Both the position numbers and the translations under genes were made by a program. From Miscanthus floridulus (Eukaryota > Streptophyta > Magnoliopsida > Poales > Poaceae): a DNA stretch of 64,000 nucleotides. Numbering within the stretch: position 1 is the first letter of the stretch; every line of letters begins with the position of its first letter. Positions 11,490 to 22,848 of this stretch are shown here, piece by piece. The DNA lies in the NCBI RefSeq assembly GCF_019320115.1, contig NC_089585.1, forward strand, positions 144,911,769-144,975,768, written 5' to 3'. The notes beneath the pieces were generated by a model that made no database searches, had not been told where the DNA came from, and saw only the letters and a program-made list of their open reading frames with translations.

Positions 11490-12359
11490 TATTGGGTTCA
11501 TAAACCCAAGGTCCCTCATGGATTGGCTTCCCAACAAAGGCTCGGCCCAAGCAGACACCGCACAATTCATGGGCTAGCCCAGGTATCTAAATGACAGGCC
11601 AAAAGGGTTATCTAATCACCGACCGAAAGGTCTGTCTGAGGAGGAATGGGATCCATTTTCCACCTTCAGCCCACCTCTCCAACTGGAGCGCTCGCATTGG
11701 TCTACAGCCCGCCTCTAGATGGCCTCTCTGACCAGAAGGCCTGGCCAAAGCACTACTTCTGACTCCCACCCGTGTCTCCAATCGGGGATGCACCAAGACC
11801 CTGCTCACTGCTCTTCTCCGACTGGCGTGATCAGAGCCGACTGGGACCAACTGACCAGGGACGCCCACTCGGTAAGGACCAGGAAATGGACGAAGAACCC
11901 AAACACACAAGTCAAACCGCAATACCGGGGTCCGTACCCTATACACCTACGGAAACAGAACTCTACGACCTCCCTGGCACGTCAGAACCCAAACAGTGCT
12001 GTAGGCGCCAACATTTTCCCCTACAGTATTGTGGGCGCTATTAACTCCCATACGGTAAGGCTTCCCCCACATGCCTCTGGGCATCGACAATGTTGTGGGC
12101 GTCGGCATTAATCGTACCAGGCGAACATGGTAAAACCCCTTTCATACCTCTAGGTATCAACAGTGTGGTAGGCATCGACGTCTGCCATACCCGAAGAAGA
12201 CAACACAACCTACAACGTACATCTGACATCCAACAGTGTTGTGGCCACCTACCATCATCGTGTACCCATCGGCGTGGGAAGTAAGACTTAGCAGCAAACT
12301 TACTCCTTCCCTCTCACTTGTAAGGCCATCCCCTTCATCTATAAAAGGAGATGCGCTCT
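11490..12359 (+). mobile_element. LTR shared by elements D and C, left piece
   Basis: The piece starts TATTGGGTTC right after a polypurine-like tract, so it reads as the 3' LTR of D. It is cut at 12,359 by element A and continues at 43,979-44,347, ending CCGACA. Joined, the LTR is about 1,239 bp. From 11,620 on it matches the right LTR of C (48,580-49,260). A TATA box (TATAAAAGG, 12,340-12,348) stands a few bases before the insertion point. Since C's internal fragment follows the right piece, this one LTR serves both elements. Confidence 0.7.
12355..12359. repeat. target site duplication of element A, left copy
   Basis: GCTCT directly before the LTR of A, matched by GCTCT at 43,974-43,978 directly after its other LTR. 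Confidence 0.9.
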
Positions 12360-13655
12360 TGTTGAGGACCTAATACTAGGGTACCCTAGGAGGTGGAACC
12401 AATAACCATTGAACGTTAAAAACTTCTAGACAGATAAGGGCGCCGCTACGTTCCTTGCCCGAATGACGGAAGTTTGGTTCCGTCTCGACCGATGCCTTTG
12501 GGCTAGCCCCGCCTCACCCGAGGGCTAAGGGCTAGTCTCCGCCTCACCCAACATCTTTGGGCTAGCCTCGCCTCACCCAAGGGCTAAGGGCTAGCCTCTG
12601 TTCCACCCAACACCTTTGGGACACCTCCGCCTCACCTGAGGGCTGAAGGCTAGTCTCCGCCTCACCCGAGGGTTGAGGGATAGACTCCACCTCGCCCGAC
12701 CCCTGGGGGGTGGGCTCGTTCACACCCAAGGGATAAGGACTGGACTCTGTCTCGCCCGACGATCGAGGATGAACCTCACCCTATACGATGTCCAAAGACT
12801 AGTTTCATCTTACCTGATAACTTCTTCCCCGTTCCCTCATGATGATGGGTATAGAGCAAGACAAGACGTTCGGGTCAACCATGGCTTCGAGGACCATACC
12901 CTGTGCCTCAGCATGAAAGGTACTGCTAGGGAGCAACTGGATGGGTGCTTTAGACCCTTCCGAGCGCCGTAGAGCCCAAAAGGTATTGCAGGCGCATGCT
13001 CCTCGCCCTGTAGAGTTGTAGGCGCCGCCTTCAGCTCTGGGACATGGAACCCGATGAAGATATATGACAACCGCTATGCTCTAGAAAAGGGTTTGCTATC
13101 TCCACGAATGACGGATATTCTGTCACCACGCTATGGGCCCAAGGGAGCGGCGCCCGCTTCCTGACCCCTCAGGTCCACCAAATCAGAAGACCTTGCCCAC
13201 GGCGCTACTCCAGACCCTGACCCCGCGTCCCTCCGACAAAGACTCATAGGAACTAGAAGGCGTGCGGAGCAAGGCTGGGGGAGGCTCATAAGTCAAAACC
13301 ACTGTACTACAGCCCGTACCCTGTGTAGGGTAGCATTCTGTAACCGACCTGACATTCTACAGAGGCATTGACAGTATTATAGGCGCTTATCATCCTTTCA
13401 CACCCATCAGAATGGGTAACCGAGCTGGGTAGACATGAGCCACAAGGCTAGGTAGAGAATGCATCCTAAGCCCTCACCCTTGTAAAGCCGTCCCCTTCAT
13501 CTACAAAAGGGGATGCGCTTCCTCCAACAAGAGGGAGACAAAAATGACACAAGACACACACACACAGTCAAGCTGCTACCAAGCTCTTGGCCTCCTTTCG
13601 ACCCTTCCATCAGAGACTTAGGACCTGTCCCTCTCTCGATCGTTTGTATCCCCTA
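12360..13655 (+). mobile_element. 5' LTR of element A, 3' end deleted
   Basis: Starts TGTTGAGGACC and matches 42,492-43,810 of the right LTR. The match breaks at CCCCTA near 13,655, about 160 bp before the LTR's true end. The R/U5 end and the primer binding site are gone and gag-region sequence follows directly. The TATA box of the other copy (TATAAAAGG) reads TACAAAAGG here (13,502-13,510). Tandem CTCACCCGAGGGCTAAGGG-like units fill 12,500-12,780. Confidence 0.85.
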
Positions 13656-15051
13656 TTTTTGGAAGGCCCCTTATGGAGCGCCCTGACAGCGTTTTCGTTC
13701 GGTCTCCGCAACACCGCGGCGACCGCTGGCCACCTTTTGGCACTACATATGGTTCAGCCGCCCACGGACAGTGAGTTCGTGGGGACAATTGTACCTAATA
13801 TGGAGACTCTCCATAGGCTCCTCATGGAGGAGCCAAGATCGTTCTCCAGCTCGGACTCCAGCAGGGGGAGCCATCACCCTTCCCAGGAGTGCTTCATGGC
13901 GTGGACCCCCGAGGGGCACGTCGAGGACGTCTCCAGGGAAGAGGCTACCTCAACAAATGACCCTGACGGTAGATCTAGGGGGGAGGCAACACCCCCATCT
14001 TGTTTGGGGATGGAGCAGCTGAGTGCCCGCAAGCTGGAGATCAATGAGGCCGGACAAGGGCTCGTCCAGGAGTACGCGGACATCAATCGCGAGATTGAAC
14101 GCCACGAAGGCGGTGGGCGCGCACGCGCCACGACCCGCACCATACATCAGAGGATCCTCACTGATTATGGGGGCCTTCCTCACTTCGCTCGGGCAAGCCA
14201 AAACATCGCCACAGCGACGGCCTTGCTCCATGGCCTTCCAGAGGCCATGACGTCTGAGGATCGCCGCACCCATCAAGAAATTCGCACGTTGCTCGAGCGT
14301 GCGGCGGCGTAGTAGGCGGAAAGCTCATTGTCTCGATGACGCAAACTCGACACTAGCCAGTGCACGCCCTCAGTGCGTCCCACCAAGGACGCGTCTGTTC
14401 ACCAAACACCGCCAGGCGGCAAGCAGGCCTCCGCTGTCCCGGTGCATCAACGCCTCGGCCATGACCGCGACGTACGCAGCACCATCGACGCTCGCAAACG
14501 TGCCCACGGCGACGATGGAGAGGCAGCATGCTGCGGCTACCATCCCCGACATGGCGGATGCTATGACAGCAACGAGGACCAAAGCCTGAGCCCCGGCCTA
14601 CCAGGCCCTCAGGCCTTCAGCCGACACATCCTCAACGCTGCGTTCTCGCTAAGGTATCGACCGCCTACCAACATCCCTAAATATTCTAGGGAAACAAACC
14701 CCGGGCTTTGGCTCAAAGACTATCGGCTTGCATGTCAGGCCAGTGGTGCGAGTGATGACAATTTCATTATTCGCAATATCCCACTATTCTTGGCCGATTC
14801 GGCACGAGCATGGTTGGAGCACCTACCGTCCAACACCATTCAAAGTTGGGCGGATCTAATAGAGATCTTCGTGGGGAACTTCTAGGGCATGTACAAACGC
14901 CCAAGAAACCCATGGGACCTCAAGAACTGCCACCAGAAGGCCGATGAAACCCTCTACAGGTACATCCAGTGCTTCTCTCGGCGGTGCAACGAGCTCCCTA
15001 ACGTCGCCGACACCGACGTGATAGGAGCCTTCCTATCTGGGACAACCTGTG
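13656..15051 (+). pseudogene. gag: element A gag, part 1
   Basis: The frame is continuous from the LTR junction to 15,051, with a possible start ATG at 13,749 (MVQPPTDSEF). Stops lie at 14,310-14,315 (TAG TAG), about 14,337 (TGA) and 14,883 (TAG in place of CAG before GMYKRP). The N-terminal part is acidic and coiled (EYADINREIERHE). The capsid region has NPGLWLKDYRLACQASG and ARAWLEHLPSNTIQSW, followed by PWDLKNCHQKADETL, which define plant gypsy capsid. The frame is cut at FLSGTTC by element B and continues at 30,744. The protein would form the virus-like particle. Confidence 0.85.
15047..15051. repeat. target site duplication of element B, left copy
   Basis: CTGTG before the B LTR corresponds to CTATG at 30,744-30,748 after the other LTR; one base differs (G/A). 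Dropping B and one copy rejoins the gag frame of A across the site. Confidence 0.85.
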
Positions 15052-16477
15052 TGTCGGTGTTTTGGAACCGGGGGTCCCTCAACCGACGAGTGAATTTGTG
15101 CTGCGTGCTCCCGATTCCGGATGGTGATGCAAAGAGACACAAGGTTTATACTGGTTCAGGCAATCGAGGCCCTACGTCCAGTCTGAGAGATCGATCTTGT
15201 ATTCCTTGCACCGGAGTGCTTGTAGTAGGGGGTTACAAGCTAGGTGAGAGAGGGAGCTAGCCCCAGGTCTCGGCGGGGGAGATGCGGGCTGCTTGAGGCG
15301 TTGTTCTCAAGCAGCGTGGAAGCATGTAGTTCTATTGGGGTGTTCGTCTTTCTGTTCGTCATTCTCCCCTAGAAATGGTACCGGCTACCTCCTTTTATAC
15401 CCATAAGGAGGAAGCCAGAAGTACATGTGAAGGCTACTATTTACTGACGTATTCTGCTCCTTGGAGCAGCGCGGCGTCGTGGGAGTTCCCGTCGGTGTCT
15501 AGTCGGTATGGTCTCCAGGCCGTCGACATGATGCGCTCCTGTTCATTTGTTGACTTGGTGAGGTGCCGAGGCCTGGTGGTTGCTGTGGTCGGTTGTGCCG
15601 AGACCCGCTGCGCTAAGGCCGAGACCTGCTGTGCTGAGGCCTGCTGTGCTGAGACCTTGGCGGCTAGCGTCGTAGTGGATCTAGGTGGAACAGTGCAGAA
15701 TGTGAGTCTACAGGACATGGTACCCTGTATTGTCAGTAAGGGATGGTAAAAAGGCAATTTGACCGTTGTCCCGTCGCTCCTGTCGCGGCGCACTGCCGAT
15801 CGTGGCTTACGTAGTGGGTGCAGCCGGGCACATTAATTGGATGCGACAGCCTGCCAGAGCGACTTTTGAGGCAGAGACGATGAGGTTGCGGGACGAGCCC
15901 AGCCTCGGACGAGGCGGAGCATGGCCAGCTCGCCCGAGGCCCTACCGGGAGTCTCGGGCAAGGCGGAACTCGGTCAGTTCGCTGGTCCCGAGGTCACAGG
16001 AACCCAGTTCTGACTCCCCATGTCGTGTTCGTCCTTGGTGCAGGAGTTTAGGCAGCACAGTAGCCGGTAACCCCTACACGATCCCGTCGTGGATGGCAGG
16101 GCGCTGACGTGCTGGTCTGCCACTTCGCTGTACTGTGTCGTCGCGTGGTTTTCGGAGTGGTTGAGCGCCTTGATTGGACGTGATGTCCAGCCGGAGTAGT
16201 CTAGTCAAAGCGGTGGTCGCGGGGCTGGTGGCGAGCCGGCCTCGCGCGAATCGGGGAATCGCAGACCTCGGCGAGGAGGCCTCGGGCGAATCGGAGAATC
16301 GGTACTTCTTCTGAGGCCTCGGCGAGGGGGCCTCGGGCGAAGGGGCCTCGGCGAGGGGGCCTCGGGCGAATCAGAGATCTTCAGCTGAGACCTCGTTTGT
16401 CTTATTGGTTCTTGTTTTTAGGGTCTAAGCAGTTTTTTGGTTCTTGCTAGGGGTACCCCTTCTCACGGTATCCAACA
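15052..16477 (-). mobile_element. 3' LTR of element B
   Basis: On the minus strand the LTR starts at TGTTGGATACC (16,477) and ends with AACACCGACA (15,052). It is 1,426 bp and lacks one 15-bp unit found in its partner. A minus-strand TATA box (GTATAAAAGG) lies at 15,391-15,400. 16,240-16,400 is a run of GGCCTCGGCGAGG / CTCGGGCGAA units, and 15,590-15,660 a CTGCTGTGCTGAGG-type run. Confidence 0.9.
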
Positions 16478-16500
16478 GTAGCCCCCGAGCCTTGGGGGGA
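16478..16500 (-). promoter_or_regulatory. polypurine tract of element B
   Basis: On the minus strand CAAGGCTCGGGGGCTAC stands right before the 3' LTR, the usual form in large grass gypsy elements. Confidence 0.75.
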
Positions 16501-18440
16501 GTGGAGGCACTCCCCCTGAGGTTCTGACGAGAATTGGCTCTTGATAGTTCCTGTCGGGATGGTGTTCCGTATTTAAGGTTTCGGTGGGTGCGCGCGAGCG
16601 TACCCGCCGGGTGTAGCCCCCGAGGCCCTGGAGGAGTGATTTCACTTCTTCAGGGGCTTTTTTCTCTTTCGAGTGAGGGGTTTTCATTGTGTTTGCCGGG
16701 CCCGTGGTTGCGAGTTCGGATCGCAGGGCCTTGACGATGCTGCGGAAAGAGCCCCTTAGCCTCCGCCTTAAGCGAGAGGGCCGTCAGGGGTTCCTCCAGC
16801 TTTTTGTACGTCCCTCGCGCTTCCTTTTCGCTCGGAAGGAGGGGTGGAGGATGCCATGCTACCCTCGGTGGGTGCGAGCGATGACATCTTCGGTGAGCTG
16901 TTATCGGGTAAGTCCGAGTGGAGGCCCGTACCCCGTTCGCTGGGGGTCGGCTAGCGGTCCGGAGACGCGCTCCAAGAGTACTGGAGGGTTTCTCTAGTGG
17001 GTGCCGAGGCCGTTCGCTGGGCCTCGGTGGCTCGGTGCCTCCCTACGGTGGGATCCCATTTGGAGACCTCCCTGCCGGTCTCGAACACGACACAGGGCGT
17101 CCCAAGCGTTTCGCTTGCTTGGACCTCGGCCTCGTACGGGCTCGCCCGTAGTCATCCCTGACTCTGTTGCCCTGGGGCAGCTGTCGAAACCCATGGGGGC
17201 CTAGCCTTCGAACCCCTAGACCGTAACGGGCTTGGGTCGCTTGTCTTTATCTAGGGTGCAGGAAGAGCCCCCGAGCCTCCGCACAGAGCGAGAGGGTGGT
17301 CAGGGGTGCTCCTGACTTTTTTGTCCGTCCCTCGCCCGTCCTTTTTGCTCGGACAGGGGGTTGTTTGCTGAGTCCACTCGTGTGCGAGCCTGAGCCGCTG
17401 GGTCTCGGCAAAGTTGTAGGAGGAGCCCCGAGTCTCTCGCACAGAGCGAGAGAGCGGTCAGAGGTCCCCCTGGCTTTTGATTCGCCCCTCGCGTGTGAGG
17501 GTCTGTCTGCCGAGCCCCCCTCGGGTGCGAGCTTAGGTCGCGGGGTCTCGGCGTCTTTTGCAGAAGGAGCTCCCTAGCCTCTGCACGGAGCAAGAGGGCC
17601 GTCAGGAGTTCTTCTAGCTTTTTGAACGACCCTCGCGCTTCCTTTTCGCTCAGAAGGAGGGTTTGTTTTGCCGAGCCCCCTCGTGTGCGAGCCCAAGTCG
17701 CTGGGCCTCGGCAATGTTTCGCAGGAAGAGTCCCTTAGCCTCTGCGTGGAGCAAGAGGGCCGTCAGGGATTCTCCTGACTTTTTGTTCAACCCTCGTGCT
17801 TCCTTTTCGCTCGGAAGGAGGGGTGGAATGTGCCACGCTACCCTCGGTGGGCGCGAGCGATGGCATTTCCGGTGAGCTGTTATCGGGTAAGTCCGAGTGG
17901 AGGCCCGTACCCCGTTCGCTGGGGGTCGGCTAGCGGTCCGGAGACACGCTCCAAAAGTACCGGAGGGTTTCTCTAGTGGGTGCCGAGGCCGTTCGCTGGG
18001 CCTCGGTGGCTCGGTGCCTCCCTACGGTGAAATCCCATTCGGAGACCTCCCTGCCGGTCTCGGACGCGACACAGGGCGTCCCAAGCGTTTCGCTTGCTTG
18101 GGCCTCGGCCTCGCACAGGCTCGCCCGTAGTCGCCCCTGACTCTGTTGCCCTAGGGTGGCTGTCGAAACCCCTAAGGGCCCAGCCTTCGAACCCCTGGAC
18201 CGTAGTGGGCTCGGTGCCCGGTTCCTTTGCCTGAAAGGAATCGTGTGGGGGTCATTTCTCTCCCTACGACTAACAACGGCCGGCGCGTCTTTTGAGGCGG
18301 CTTTTTCGAGGAGGCGAAACGGCGCCTGCTGCTGCTGCAGTTGGACGCGACGTGGCATTAGTCGACGGAACGTAACTGCAGGCGCAATTAATGAGGAGGG
18401 AGTGGGCGCGTGGGCGGAGAAATCGGATCTGGATTATATG
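16501..18440 (+). repeat. tandem and nested repeats before the antisense gene of B
   Basis: Units of about 140-165 bp start with AAGAGCCCCTTAGCCTC-like sequence at about 16,743, 17,261, 17,419, 17,561 and 17,722. Each contains GAGCGAGAGGG...GTCAGGGG and CCCTCGCGCTTCC blocks. The stretch 16,741-17,215 recurs at about 17,722-18,200 as a nearly identical copy about 980 bp further on, so a larger duplication sits on top of the small repeats. No gene is supported. The region lies between the 3' LTR and the start of the antisense gene and could hold its upstream control sequences (inference). Confidence 0.75.
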
Positions 18441-18499
18441 CGCCGGATCTGAGGGAAACTTCCCTGATTTTGTCGCCCGGCGGTTTCGCCTCGTCCCTG

Positions 18500-18508
18500 C
18501 ATAAATAC
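18500..18508 (+). promoter_or_regulatory. TATA-like box of the antisense gene of B
   Basis: GCATAAATACGC lies about 165 bp before the ATG at 18,670, followed by a purine/pyrimidine-biased leader with GAGAGAGAG. The place suits a pol II promoter of its own. Confidence 0.5.
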
Positions 18509-18669
18509 GCAAAGAGCCTCGCCTTCCCCCTCCTTACCTTTTCCGCATTCGCTTTCGCTGCCTCCGTGCCGTTGTTTAGAGCATAGAGCGGGGAGGAGAA
18601 GGGCGAGGGAGAGAGACTGAAAGAAAGAGAGAGAGAGGTTACCGCCGTAGCAGCGTTCTCCTCCGCGCA

Positions 18670-21600
18670 ATGGCTGGTGGTCCCGTCTTCATCCCGGCAG
18701 ATCCCTGGGAGCGGTCTGACGTCACCGAGGAGAAGCTGCAGTCGCTCGTGGAGGCCGGTCTTCTTTGCCCGATCACCGATCCTGACGAGCCGGAGTGGAT
18801 CGCTTTGGGGAACGAGTCAGAGCCGAGGCCACGTGACGGCTACGTGGTGAGCTTCGTCGTCTTCCACGAGCAAGGCCTTGGGTCACCGGCGGACCAGTTC
18901 ATGCGGGCGCTCCCGCATTACTATGGCGTGGAGCTTCACAACTTCAGCCCCAACTCCATCGCGCAGGCGGCCATCTTCGTCGCCGTCTGCGAGGGGTACT
19001 TGGGGATCGCTCCCCACTGGGAGCTGTGGCTCCACTTGTTCCGAGCGACGTTCACCACCAAGCCAGGGGAACGAAGGGGGCTCCGAGGTTGCTGAGGGCC
19101 GGCGACTGCACTCTTCACATGCGCCAAGACCGGCAGTCCCTCTACATCTCGGCCCAGCTGTCATCGTCCAACCATCATTGGTACGACAGCTGGTTCTACC
19201 TCCGCAATGACGACAGAGGACTTCCCCCTTATACCAGGCGGGTTGTAGAGAGTTAGCCAGAGAAGTGGGGATACGGCGTTATCAAGGTCGATCAGCCTAG
19301 GCTGGAACCGCTCTTGAGGGCCTTGGGGAAGCTGCATGACCGTGGCCTTTCGGCGGCCGTGGTCGTGGCAGCTTTTCACGGCCAGAGGGTGCTGCCGCTG
19401 ATGGCTCGGCGGCGGCGGCTGTTCGAGATGACCCCGAGTGATCCGATCGCCGGTACCAAGATGTCCGCCTTCGCCCTTACCGACGACGAGACCCTGCGTC
19501 GGGCGAGAGAGGCGGTAGACGGGAAGCCGAAGATCAGCGATCTGATGCCGTTCCCGATGTGCCCGTCGCGGGGGTACATGCCACTGGTAAGTTGGATGTC
19601 GCGGAGGCTTTCGCGGCTTTCTTGTTTTTCGCCTTTGTTGTCTGTTGTCTCACTTCATCGTTCCCATAGGGGATGAGAGACGTGCGAGGCTCCCCGCCGC
19701 CCGTTCCCGAGGACGCCCAGCGACAAGCCGTGAACAGGGCGCGCGCCGAGGAGCAGCAGAAGAAGAAAGATGCCAAGGAGGCAAAGCGCACGAAGAAGCT
19801 CCTCACGCGCGAAAAGCTGGATGCCCGTCACCGACGTCAGAAGCTCGATGGTCTCCCGTTGGAGCCGTCTCCCTCGTCGTCGGTGTCGGAATCTTCGGGC
19901 GACGGCGGCGGCCGCGAGGTGGGGACGGCTTGCCTGGAAAACCTTCCCGACATTAGGGAGATGGTGCCTGGGGCGCCGGCAAGGAGCCTGACGCCCCTAG
20001 GAGGAGGAGGTGTCCCAGGGCCGGTGGTGGCCCGTCCCAGGGCCGATGCCGACACGCCCGAGGCGCGGGTGTCGGAGGAGCGTGCCGTCAGCCCGATGGG
20101 CTCGACGGCGGAGGTGGAGCGAGCGACGGTGGGGGTGACCCCATTGTCTCCGCAAAGGGTCGAGGAGGTGCCGGGGTCCGGCGAAGGCCAGCTGGCACCG
20201 GTGGACACAGAGGTCGTGCTGCTGCTGCCACCGCCGCCGTTGCAGAGGAGGCTGGCGGTGCCGAAGCGGCTGCATCCCCATTTGCGGTAAGCGTCTTTTT
20301 CCGGTGGAGTCCGTAGTACTTCTTGTTTGCCCCTTGGTCGCATCCTAACCTTGGGAGTGTCTTTGCTTCCAGCTAGAAGCATCTGGTGGAAGATCCTGCC
20401 TTGGCGCCCCGTAAGGCGCTCAAGGTGAATGTTAGCTCTTCCGCCCATTAGGCAGCGGAGGCGCAGGCTGGCGTGCAGCGTGGCGCGGCGTCGGGTGGGG
20501 CCGTTTCGGAGGAGGCGGCCGCCTAGGAAAAGGGGGCCGAGGCGGCCGCGGAGCGAGTGGAGGAGGAGCAGCCCATGCCCTACGATGTCGTGGGTCTTGG
20601 GGCAAATGAGGCCGGGGCATCCACCATTGCCGAGGCCATTGAGGGTGAGGCCCGAGCCCCCAAGACCTCCGAAGTCAGGGCGGTGGGCGCCGGGGCCACC
20701 GAGGTAGAGACAGCGGAGGCCAAAGCCCCCGGGTCCGTCGAGGCCAAGGCGATGGAGATGGAGACAGAGCAAGTTTTGGCACCGCCCCTGGTTTAGACAA
20801 TCTCGTCTGATGATTCCTCCCATGGGAAGGAGACGGCGGACGTCGAGGCGGCCAGCACCACGGAGCAGCCAGTCCTAGATCCCGCTGAGGGGAGTTCGGC
20901 CCTTGTCCGGCTACGGCCCGAGCCCCGTGGGTGGAACTTCCCGCGTGTTTTCTGGCAGAACCGGGCTGACCCTGAGGGGGAGCCCGTGTTCGCCCTTGAA
21001 GATGTCTTAGAGGGGGGGCGACGGGATACCCTCGAGCAGTACCGCCGACTGGCAGTGCAGTCGCTGCAGACAGCGATGACTATTATGGATGGGGACTTGC
21101 CTGGTGTCACTCAGGTAAGTACCTTCCTCTCTCGTGCCGCGTTGTTTTCTCTCCGAGCCCCCTCGCAGTATTTGACGTGCGTTTCTTGCCTCTTTAGGAG
21201 CTCGAGACCCGATCCCTTGGGAAATCGGTGTTCCTACGAAGGGAGAGGGATATCTGGGACCAGCTCCAGCGGCAGAAGGGCCTGCTTGCCGATGCCCAGG
21301 GGCTTTTGTCGGCGCAGAGTGCGGAAGTGGAGGACCTCCGCCTTCGTTGTGCTGACCTTCAGGCCGAGTTGGCCACGGCTAAGGAGCAGTCCGCCCCTCT
21401 GGTGGCGAAGATCAAGGAACTGGAGGAAAAGCGAGATGCCTTTAGGTCTTGGGCCCAAGAAGCGATGGCCTCTGCCAAGGCCATAGCCAGGCAGCTGGGT
21501 GCGGAGCAGAGCGAGCATCAGCTGATGAAAGTCGCCTTGCCAGAGGCTACCAAGGCGGCCGAGGCCTCTCGGGTCGAGGCCTTAGACTAGAAGAGCAAGG

Positions 21601-22108
21601 CCGAGGGTAAGTTCCGCTGAGCCGTGCTCCTTGTTCTTTTTGTTCTGGTTCGCGTTAGACTCCTGACCCCTCGTCGCGACGTAGATCTGGAGAAAGAGGC
21701 CTCCCAGGCGGCTGAGGCCTCCGTCGCAGCGCAAGCGGCGCTGGATGTTGAGGTCCGGGAGCACGAGGCGCTGCGCAGCGCTGTGCGTACCGCCTGCGAG
21801 GCCCTGGATGTCGAGGGAATCCAATCAGCTAGCTCCCTTGGGAGCCGCCTGATTGCGTTGAGCGGCCGCGTCCACGAGAGGCTCCGGGGGCGTTGCACAC
21901 GGGCGTCAAGCGCGCCCTAGCCGTCGTCTCCTCGCACTACGCCATCAACCTCGAGGCTATCAACGACGGCTACCTATTGCCTGAAGATGACGAGGAGGCT
22001 GATGCAGAGGTCATGAAGCTGTTGGAGGCGGCCGAGGCACCTGGCACAGCGTTGGCCGGTCTATTTGAAGAAGAGGTGGTCCCTCCCGCACCGGCCGTCG
22101 ACCCTTGA
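18670..22108 (+). pseudogene. spliced antisense gene of element B (putative gypsy-type transposon domain)
   Basis: Five exons can be read: 18,670-19,586, 19,670-20,286, 20,373-21,114, 21,198-21,606 and 21,685-22,108. The introns are 83, 86, 83 and 78 bp, all GT-AG with GTAAG donors, and the phases agree. They predict a protein of about 1,035 residues. Exon 1 holds the 'putative gypsy-type transposon' domain (Pfam Transposase_28, recalled): YVVSFVVFHEQGLGSPADQF, ALPHYYGVELHNFSPNSI, CEGYLGIAPHWELWLHLF. Exons 2-3 are basic, then alanine/glutamate/proline-rich; exons 4-5 form a long coiled coil ending LPEDDEEADAEVMKLLEAAE. Damage: a frameshift near 19,070, TAG at 19,254, four TAG stops in exon 3 at CAG-like places, one in exon 4, and a lost G near 21,888. 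The function is unknown; the strand is opposite to pol. Confidence 0.8.
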
Positions 22109-22848
22109 GCTTTGACCTGGGCCAAAAGGGGCCATGTAACCGGATTGAGTTAGTTGCCATACCGTGACGTTTTTGTGGCCGTCGAGGCCTTTAAAGTTTT
22201 TGCGTATGTGCGTCTTTTAACCATTTTCTGTTCTACTTCCAAGCCTATGCCCTCTGTCTCGATCTTGGGAACCCGCAAAGAAATTCCTCGGAACCTAAGC
22301 CGTCCTTTGGCGAAGGGTGGTGAGGGAGCTGCCGTAGCCCAGAGGCATAGGCCGTTCTCACGACTCGACTGGCCCTTTGGCCTCGAGACAAGCTTTTGGT
22401 CTTTGGGTTTCTTGTGAAGGTCCCGTCGGAGCACAAGAGAGTTTGGCGTAGAAATTTTTTGAAAGACCATTAATAAACTGTGTTCGAGACTTAGGGGGTT
22501 TCCCCTTTTTAGCCCCCGAGGGAGGCTCGGCTTTGCAGAGGCAAAGCTGAGTCTCCCTTATAGCGCTATTGTGGCGTCGAGCCCCTATTGATAGACAAGC
22601 TCTCTGTACAGAACTTCCTCGGAGCCTACGCTGTCCTTTGGGTGAAAAGGTGGTGAGGGAGCTACCGTAGCCCGGAGGCGTAGGCCGTTCTCACGGCTCG
22701 GCCGGCCTTTTCACCTTTGAGACGATCGTACGGTCCTTAGGTTCTATACAATCGACTTGTCTATAAGGGGGGTTCCTCGAAAGATTATAACAACTAAGAA
22801 CGCTTCTTTATTGTATTTCGAGAAACAATGTAAACAACGTTTGGAAAT
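22109..22848 (-). repeat. spacer between pol and antisense gene of B, with a duplicated block
   Basis: A block of about 130 bp (22,285-22,416) recurs at 22,615-22,748. Both copies contain GGTGGTGAGGGAGCT, CCGTAGCCC and AGGCCGTTCTCACG. Each is followed by a pyrimidine-rich stretch. The spacer lies at the 3' ends of two convergent units (pol and the antisense gene) and may hold their poly(A) regions. No gene. Confidence 0.6.
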
